From: Coprinellus micaceus
Lineage: Eukaryota; Basidiomycota; Agaricomycetes; Agaricales; Psathyrellaceae
Direction: 5' to 3'
Assembly (NCBI GenBank): GCA_951394405.1
Contig: OX596340.1
Coordinates: 1,364,001 to 1,428,000, forward strand
Length of the DNA stretch: 64,000 bases
The translations under genes were made by a program, and so were the position numbers. The notes below the pieces were generated by a model. That model was not told the DNA's origin. It saw nothing but the letters and a program-made list of their open reading frames with translations, and made no database searches. Positions 57,801 to 64,000 of the stretch are shown here, piece after piece (within the stretch, counting starts at the first letter, position 1; the number at the start of each line of letters is the position of its first letter).

Positions 57801-60800
57801 AGCAACGCGAGAGTGGGGGCAAAAGTGGCTCTAACCAAAGATACCGAACGAACGATACCCCTGATTGATTGAGTGAACGGAAGACTCTGTTGAGATGGTT
57901 AGAAAGCGTGAAACCTCGGAGATTTGAACATGTCCCTGATAATGTCCTGGAACTCCGAGCGCTCCGTTCAACGTGAAACCTCGGTGCTGTTGGGGGAAGT
58001 CTTCCAAAGTCTTCCAAGCGACAATCGTTGCTCGCAAGCCCGTCCCTGGTGTAGGGCAAGGCACAGAAGACGTTTACCGCCTCGAATCATCAGAAGCAGA
58101 AGTTGTGTTTTGCGAACCCCGTATGATCCCTCTTGAGACTTGAATCAATTGATTACCAAAATAGGCCAGCGATCACCAAAGGACGAAAATAGAAATCGAG
58201 GACGAAACGTATTTGACGCGATTGTGCAGAAAACGCGTCCCAATTTGGTCATGCGAAACAAGGTTTGATGCAGGGCCTACGGTTGCCCGCTGGGGTCAGG
58301 TCTACGTTTGGCTTCTCACAACGCCGTTGGCCGTTGATTGGGCCGGCGATGTGTCGTAGACTGGACCGATGGCAATACCGGCGTCGGAAGAAGCAGGGTG
58401 GTGTGTTCGGGGTCCTCTCACCTCCCTCGCAGCCTGAGTGAGTAGGGGCGTAGGCCCTCTCCCCATCGTGATACTAACGTTGTTTAACATATCTCATCAG
58501 TGTAGGTGAATTGAGTCCAGTACCAAAGCCGTGAAGTCATGAATGTACCTTCAATTCGTGCATGATTTGTACTGCCCAAAGTGCTAATAGCGCTTCGCCA
58601 CAGCCCTTTGGCCCGGGCGCTTAATTTTCAGGGCGCAAGGGAACTGATTGACGGTCTCGGTGACGGTGATGCGCTTGATGACCGACGAGGCAGGGGCCTT
58701 CTTCGAATGCCTGGGTATCTTAGTGCGACGATCTGTGGAAATGCCCACCAAGGCATTTTCAGGGTCGGGACGTGCGATTTGTTTACATCTCCCCCGTCGC
58801 CCCTCCTCTGTCTCTGCCTATTGTACACTCTCTAACTTGGAGTTGGGAACGGTCGGAAAACCATTGGATTCCCGCTCCCAGTTCTATGACGAACTTCCTT
58901 CGTATTCTGGGCGGTTTCAACTCACGATAGGACCCCAGACCTCAGGTGCAGAAGAAATTTGCATGAATAGACGGGCCATGGTGGACGTGTGGTCCCGGTA
59001 CGACGAGGAGGGGTACCTACCGACGGGAGGACCCCGAACACACCGCGTAGCTGCACCCGACGCCCACGCGGGCCTAAATAGAAGCCCATCAGACATTGAC
59101 CACGCGTTTCGCGGCCAACGGCGTTGTGAGAAGCCAAACGCAGACCTGACCCCAGCGGGCAACCGTAAGGGCCGCACTTTGCCGAACTTTAGATCTTTAG
59201 CGCTCATTGGAATTCTGATGTTTTCCGGTATCCGAATGCCGTGGGCTTTGAATATGGTGGGCAGTGGGCAAGAGTGGGCACCGGGGTCGCTTGGTTATTT
59301 CATGAACGGTGTGCTTCTTGCTGTGTTCATTCTAAGCCCAGAAATAGACTCCTGGAATCATATCCACGACTGTGGGGCGAAGCGCAGTCATGTTGCGAAG
59401 ACATTTGGGCCTCCCTATTGGCCATAACGAAAGATATCGCAACTCACTATCAGAGGAACAAGACCGAGGTCCATGCAAGACGCTTTCTTTTGTTTCCTAG
59501 CCCGGCAACTTGCGTTTTCGGTCGTAAGCAATGACATCCCCGAACCCCATATAGACTACCCATAGCGGAAGCAAAAATCGAGGGAGAAGGTTCTGATGAT
59601 TTCATCGCAGGACCCTGGAATAACAAGCGGCGTTATCTCTTGACGAGGCACGGTTGACCGAGCACGGCGACATAAAAAGTCATTTTTGTCAGGCTGTCAA
59701 AGTCGACAGGGCACACGTCGATCTATCTCTATCCTGTGTACATTTAGGCCTTAGGGCTCAATCACCAGTTTCTATCACGGGTAAGCATTACAGCGTTTTG
59801 CACTGGTGTGACAGTAGCCTACGGTATAGCGCAAGCCCCCTGCAATTCCGAGAGTCTCAGTTGAAAGGGTTCGGAGGACGAAGCATCGGACTGATACCCG
59901 TTCAAATCGGTTCGCGAGCGGGCAGAGTGGGCACGCAAGTGATACAAACCGCGACAAATGAGGCGGCGGCGGCGGGACCTATTATTCCTTACAGAGATTG
60001 TGCCTTGATACGCGGTTTCTCATCCTTATTCAATCCGCCTTCTATCAACGCCTACTGACTCGAGTGGACCTCGCTTGCACCGGGAGTAGGGCGTCCTCCG
60101 CCACCCTCGCATATGCGTTGGGTGGTAGGGGTGGACTCACTGCCGTGGCGCCCGCCACTCCACGCTCGTACTTGTCGCAGCCAAGTGCCAGGGAGTTGCA
60201 AGCGCATGTTTTCAATATCAGCAGTTGCGGTGTTTGCCCAAGAGGTTGCGCTTCGCGTTGGACGAGATATGTTTCCGAGAGGTTTGGCCACGCCCAAATG
60301 GCCGGGACAATACGGCATTCTTAACGCAATATTCAGAGTTTATCTGCTCACGTTGGCCGCGTTTTCAACTCCCCACGCAATGTAAGGCGATCTGCTTCTT
60401 CCACCAACGCAACGGAACCTACTAGTTCAAGTTGGATCCGGGTCGCAGACCTCATGATCAAGGCTTGCGAAGGTGGGGGCAGCACGAGTATGCATGGGGG
60501 TTTCGTGATATGGATCCAACTCGGCCTTTCCCAGAGATACGCCGAGATTGAAGAGTGAAGATGGGATTACAGCGGTCGCCAGGTGGAGACAAACGAAGAA
60601 CAATCCCCCAACAAGATACAATGGGTAGATCGGAGGCCCGTCGCGCGACAATTGCATAGGCCGCCACCGCAGCCGTGGTCCCCATAGGAGGTCATAGGAG
60701 ATGTTGAGTTGAGTAATGAATAAGCATCGTCGGTGCTGGGATTCCTACATACGATGCCCGGTACCCACGATGAGTTCGGGCGGAATGAGTGATCTGCGAG

Positions 60801-61385
60801 CACCCTATCGAGGTCATCTTATAGCACTGCATCGCAGCACAACACAGTGGATGTGATAGGGGTGGGACGCACCTGCGGCCCGTTTCTCTCAATTTTCAAG
60901 GCGATCCATAGTCTGAGATGATACCTGGTCCGACGATGCAATCGCTGCGCCCAAACGCCACAAATATGGATTCTATGTGGTGATGGTCGTGTAAACGGAA
61001 GCAAATGCTGAACTTGTTATGACGAGGGCATTGATCTGCGACGGTCAAGCGGGGTCGTGGGGAACATGGGACCAGTCGTGGCAATCGTGGTGGACAGAAA
61101 CCACTGTGTGTCCATAGTGGTCCACAGGCATCCATACCTAGAGAAATGCCATGTCAACGTCAAACTAAGTTTATTGGCGCTCTTCCATGTGTCGCGGAGT
61201 TATCATTGTTCTCAGCGCGGCCATAACGTTCCCTACAGTCGAATTTGGGTGATACTCTTGACAGAAGAAGTCGTCGATCAAAGAAGGGAGCGACTCGCTG
61301 GGCAACCAGTGCTGAACCACCTAGGCTAACCCAACGCCAGCACGATGAGATGACATAACTAGAGATTGTGGACAGAACGCACCCT

Positions 61386-63149
61386 TTACGCACCAGAATC
61401 GGCGTGGTAACGGTAGGTGGGTATAACAGGTGCGATAACCACTGCAACGTTGCGCCCGCTTCCAAGGCCTTGATCGAAAAGGTTCACAAGTTCCACACTC
61501 CAGTCATTCTGGATCTCTTGAGGATCACCCTCCCTACAATTTGCGTAATCGCCAAGCACTTCTCGAACCCACTGCAGTCGGTCCAAAAGTATGGCCGTTT
61601 CAACGACAGATCCAAGAAAACATCGTAGGGTGTGCAAAACCTCGACCTGTTTCTCGAACTGTGCATCGCGAAGGCTTTCCAGATCTTCAGTTCCCCAGTG
61701 TACACCCAACCTTTCACCAGCTAGGTCGAGGAAGTGGTCCCAACCCCGTGTGTATGCGGAGGGTGGAAGCTTCCCAAGGCGCCTCCCGGTGTCCGTGAGG
61801 CCTTCTCCCTGAGTCCGCTCGGATGGATTTGTGGCTTCTTTCACTTTGATCAAACGGTCAAAAGCCGGCGGGGATGCAGTTTTTGACATTGGAGGTGCAG
61901 GCAGTAATGATGGCGTCGTCGCAGAGCTGGGTTCGGAGCCACGCGGGGGTAGAGCCCACCATTTTACAGGAACATTTGCGGAGCAGCCCCCTTTTCTCCC
62001 TTCGATCGTCGAACCATGTGACTGTACAGCCTCTGCAGAGGCAAGCGCGAACTGCAGCAAAGCACGCCAGGTGATCTTCCGAATAGCCATTCCAACCGCC
62101 GATTGGAGCTTCCATATTCCAGCACCATCCTTTTCGAGCCAAGTCATTGGAATCTGAGCAGCTAAGTGGTAGGCAGCTGTGGGGAGGGGGTTCTGTGTTA
62201 CCGGGGGATAGGGGCGAAGGGTACGCGACAACGGGTAATCTGGTCGCCATTCATATCAGGTCCACATTTCAAATCAGAAAGAATCATGCTTACCTCCTGG
62301 AAACATCAAGTTATAACAGCACCCAACTGCGACTATGGACAGTGGCCGCCAGGTTCTGTGTATGGATTTTGGGTCGCCGGTACGAGAGAGGAATGCTCGT
62401 AGCATGTCGGGCGTCAAGGAACCACATGCATGAAGAGCAACGAAGAGTACTGGAATTGGAGGTTGGTTGTCGACATCCGTTGACTGCGTATTGCCTACCC
62501 AGTCGTCCACCACCTCAAGGAGAGACTGTGGTGTTATGAGAACGGTTCGATGGTCAATCCGGCTGTTGAGTTCGGTGGTCTTCGGATCGGATCGGCATGG
62601 CTTGGAAGAATTTCCGAAGCGTTCTGCTCCCTCCGTCTGGCTATGGTCGGCATCGAGCGCCAACAATTTCGCCCCGGGAAACAAACCACCCAAGGCCCGA
62701 GTAAGGTACCCCTGCCCAGCGCCGACATCGACGATGCGTAGTCGTTCAAGAGCTTCGCTTGGATCTGGTGACTTTTCTCGGATCCCATCAACCAGTGCTT
62801 TCACGTAGGTCACCAAGCGCTGGACTTCATGGAACTTTTTGGGTGACATTCCATTCTTCGTCGACAGATCCATCAAGGTCTCCTTTGGCATATCGATGGG
62901 CTTCCGCGGGAGTTCCAACTCTCGGATCCCGTCGATGAATTCCTTGAGATTCTCTGGAAGCTCATCGCCGCCTTCTTTTCTTGAATAATACCTTGCGAGC
63001 TGCTCTGAAGAGGCTGTCCAGGTCTCCGGGATTATCGATGCGTCTCCATCGTTAGGATGGGTCTTCAAGAGGTCGATATTCTGCGCAATGAAGTCGGCAA
63101 GCCGGTGGAGGTGGTGGTCAGTGGCAGAGTGTGTGAGTGTGGCCATCAT
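61386..63149 (-). CDS. METTL25/RRNAD1-family methyltransferase-like protein
   Basis: Two exons in phase, 63149-62294 and 62176-61386, give 548 residues (1647 nt). Family blocks in order: LADFIAQNIDLLKTHP, NGMSPKKFHEVQRLVTYVKA (the MSPKK.HEV signature), IVDVGAGQGYLTRALGGLFP (SAM motif I), KLLALDADHSQTEGAERF (motif II), VLFVALHACGSLTPDMLRAF, SIVAVGCCYNLMFPG then AAYHLAAQIPMTWLEKDG. The C-terminal part has ITWRALLQFALAS, RRLGKLPPSAYTRGWDHFLD, LDRLQWVREVLGDY and LVNLFDQGLGSGRNVAVV. All match the usual order for RRNAD1/METTL25 proteins, presumed rRNA or protein methyltransferases of uncertain target. The downstream M of the MMATLTHS pair (63146) is equally possible as start. The frame is open up to 63227, but MFSLSGLHHR has no support. 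The gene appears intact. Confidence 0.82.
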
Positions 63150-63230
63150 GGGATGTGTTGATCGCTGCCACCGAGCTGCCAGCATTTCTTTTCCACGACG
63201 ATGATGCAATCCGCTCAGGCTGAACACTGG

Positions 63231-63968
63231 CTATGCTCCCTCAGACCCTTTGAAGATATCGTCCACGGATATTTGCTGGTGCTCCAGCGGCCCTTGCGAC
63301 TGTCTCAGGCAAACAGGCCGTCCCTGGTCATATATCCGGAATATCAACGGGCTCCAACTTGAACAAGCCAGCGTTCTCAGGCTGGTCACTGCCAGTGACG
63401 CTGGAGCTCGGGGACTCCGGTTTCCCCCTTTATGCATTAGGAAAGAAGACAGATATAGATTCTTAACACATAGGTATGTTCGACGAAGATGGTACAGGTA
63501 CCCTGGCCTAGCGGCATGGTGCGTGCAGGCAATTATTTCTCGTCCCCACGCACTGGGGAAATCCCTTGCCAGGTCGCGTTCGCGACTGACAGTGATAGAG
63601 ATGGCCACCAGATAAAGGGGGGCAGAAAACATGTACGACGCAGACCAAGGCTCTTAGAAGGAGTCCTGGAGCTAAGTATGTGCTATTCCTGGTATACCCG
63701 TCTCCTTTGATTTCCATCTCGAAAATAACAATGGCAACGTTGGGGGGCAGGCAGCGCAACCTACGGCGGCAAGAGAGGCCGGCGACGCCCATCCCCTGCA
63801 ACTACTTACCACAGGTTGCTCGACGAACCGCCGGCAGATTCGGCGAGGCTTTTGACAACCCTGGTCTGGACGGAGAAACCGCACATCCTATGCCCTGCTT
63901 GATCTAGCACTGATAATCAGCTTAATCTCGCACCCTGCCCTGGCGTTGGGCTTGAAGTCCTCGGCCAT
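63231..63968 (-). CDS. Small gene of unknown function, exon structure only partly resolved
   Basis: The ATG at 63968 gives MAEDFKPNARAG. After a short GT-AG intron in phase it continues HRMCGFSVQTRVVKSLAESA to GGSSSNLW at a GTAAGT donor near 63819. Downstream coding-looking pieces are NVAIVIFEMEIKGDGYTRN (about 63730) and, near the end, two competing frames: PSSSVTGSDQPENAGLFKLE with PVDIPDI ending about 63330, and PLEHQQISVDDIFKGSEGA ending at 63231. The true 3' end is therefore uncertain. No domain is recognised. It lies about 80 bp upstream of the METTL25-like gene on the same strand. Confidence 0.4.
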
Positions 63969-64000
63969 GTTCGCAGCTGGAAGAGAGCCTGTCGGTCGTC

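Larger units (their letters stand above)
49816..61385. other. Long gene desert (about 11.6 kb)
   Basis: The first 1.6 kb is C/T- and then T-rich, reading as 3' UTR and flank of the TALE gene. Beyond that many frames of 60-260 codons exist on both strands (for example plus 58648-59427, minus 55828-56337, plus 52615-52887). None forms a consistent exon chain or shows a known motif, and overlapping strands are open at the same places. No terminal inverted repeats, long terminal repeats or transposase blocks were found by eye. It may be highly decayed transposon or gene remnants. Confidence 0.4.

Noticed and set aside
58648..59427. 259-codon plus-strand frame
   Set aside because: No recognisable motif, no splice-compatible neighbours, and overlapping open frames on the other strand. 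May be chance.
1..64000. CRISPR arrays, prokaryotic operons, secondary-metabolite cluster
   Set aside because: The window is intron-rich eukaryotic DNA. No regularly spaced repeats, and no polyketide, peptide or terpene synthase motifs were seen.

Overview
The window looks like nuclear DNA of a filamentous basidiomycete, most likely an Agaricomycete. The genes have many short GT-AG introns (about 50-70 bp). The proteins belong to families typical of that group: a UAA-family nucleotide-sugar transporter, a Vip1-type RRM protein, DUF6698 and DUF6533 proteins, a Cdc11/Nud1 scaffold, and a Plavaka transposase. No species can be named from the sequence alone. No rRNA, tRNA, CRISPR array or biosynthetic cluster was recognised.

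Layout. (1) 1-5.1 kb, housekeeping block: the tail of a plus-strand gene (3-221), then on the minus strand a YEA4/SLC35B4-like UDP-sugar transporter (451-1981), a class I methyltransferase (2328-3373) and a Vip1-like RRM protein (3993-5126). (2) 5.1-13.8 kb, gene-poor, with one Ser/Pro-rich orphan (8322-9020). (3) 13.8-27.6 kb, minus-strand genes: an orphan (13814-14876), a Cys/His-containing protein with DSEQ repeats (15378-16759), a Phx1-like homeobox factor (17396-19608), a DUF6698 protein (20351-22011), and two unknown genes (23186-24820, 25813-27549). (4) 29.1-31 kb, a decayed P-type Ca2+-ATPase (PMCA class) with stops, frameshifts and a missing phosphorylation domain, followed by a coiled-coil orphan (31244-32010). 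(5) 33.1-37.6 kb, a nearly intact Plavaka-class DNA transposase. (6) 38.7-49.8 kb, plus-strand genes: a DUF6533 membrane protein (38690-40633), a Cdc11/Nud1-like leucine-rich-repeat scaffold (41679-47934) and a TALE homeodomain factor (48098-49815). (7) 49.8-61.4 kb, an apparent gene desert. (8) 61.4-64 kb, minus strand: a METTL25/RRNAD1-family methyltransferase (61386-63149) and the start of an unrecognised gene (63231-63968).

There is no sign of an operon or cluster acting in one pathway. The region reads as ordinary genes (transport, RNA binding, septation signalling, transcription) interrupted by a transposon-rich, decaying middle section. The most interesting items are the Plavaka element, the PMCA relic and the nearby DUF6698 gene. 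Intron positions were worked out by eye from splice motifs, reading phase and family resemblance. Where a full phase check was done, the total is stated to be divisible by three.
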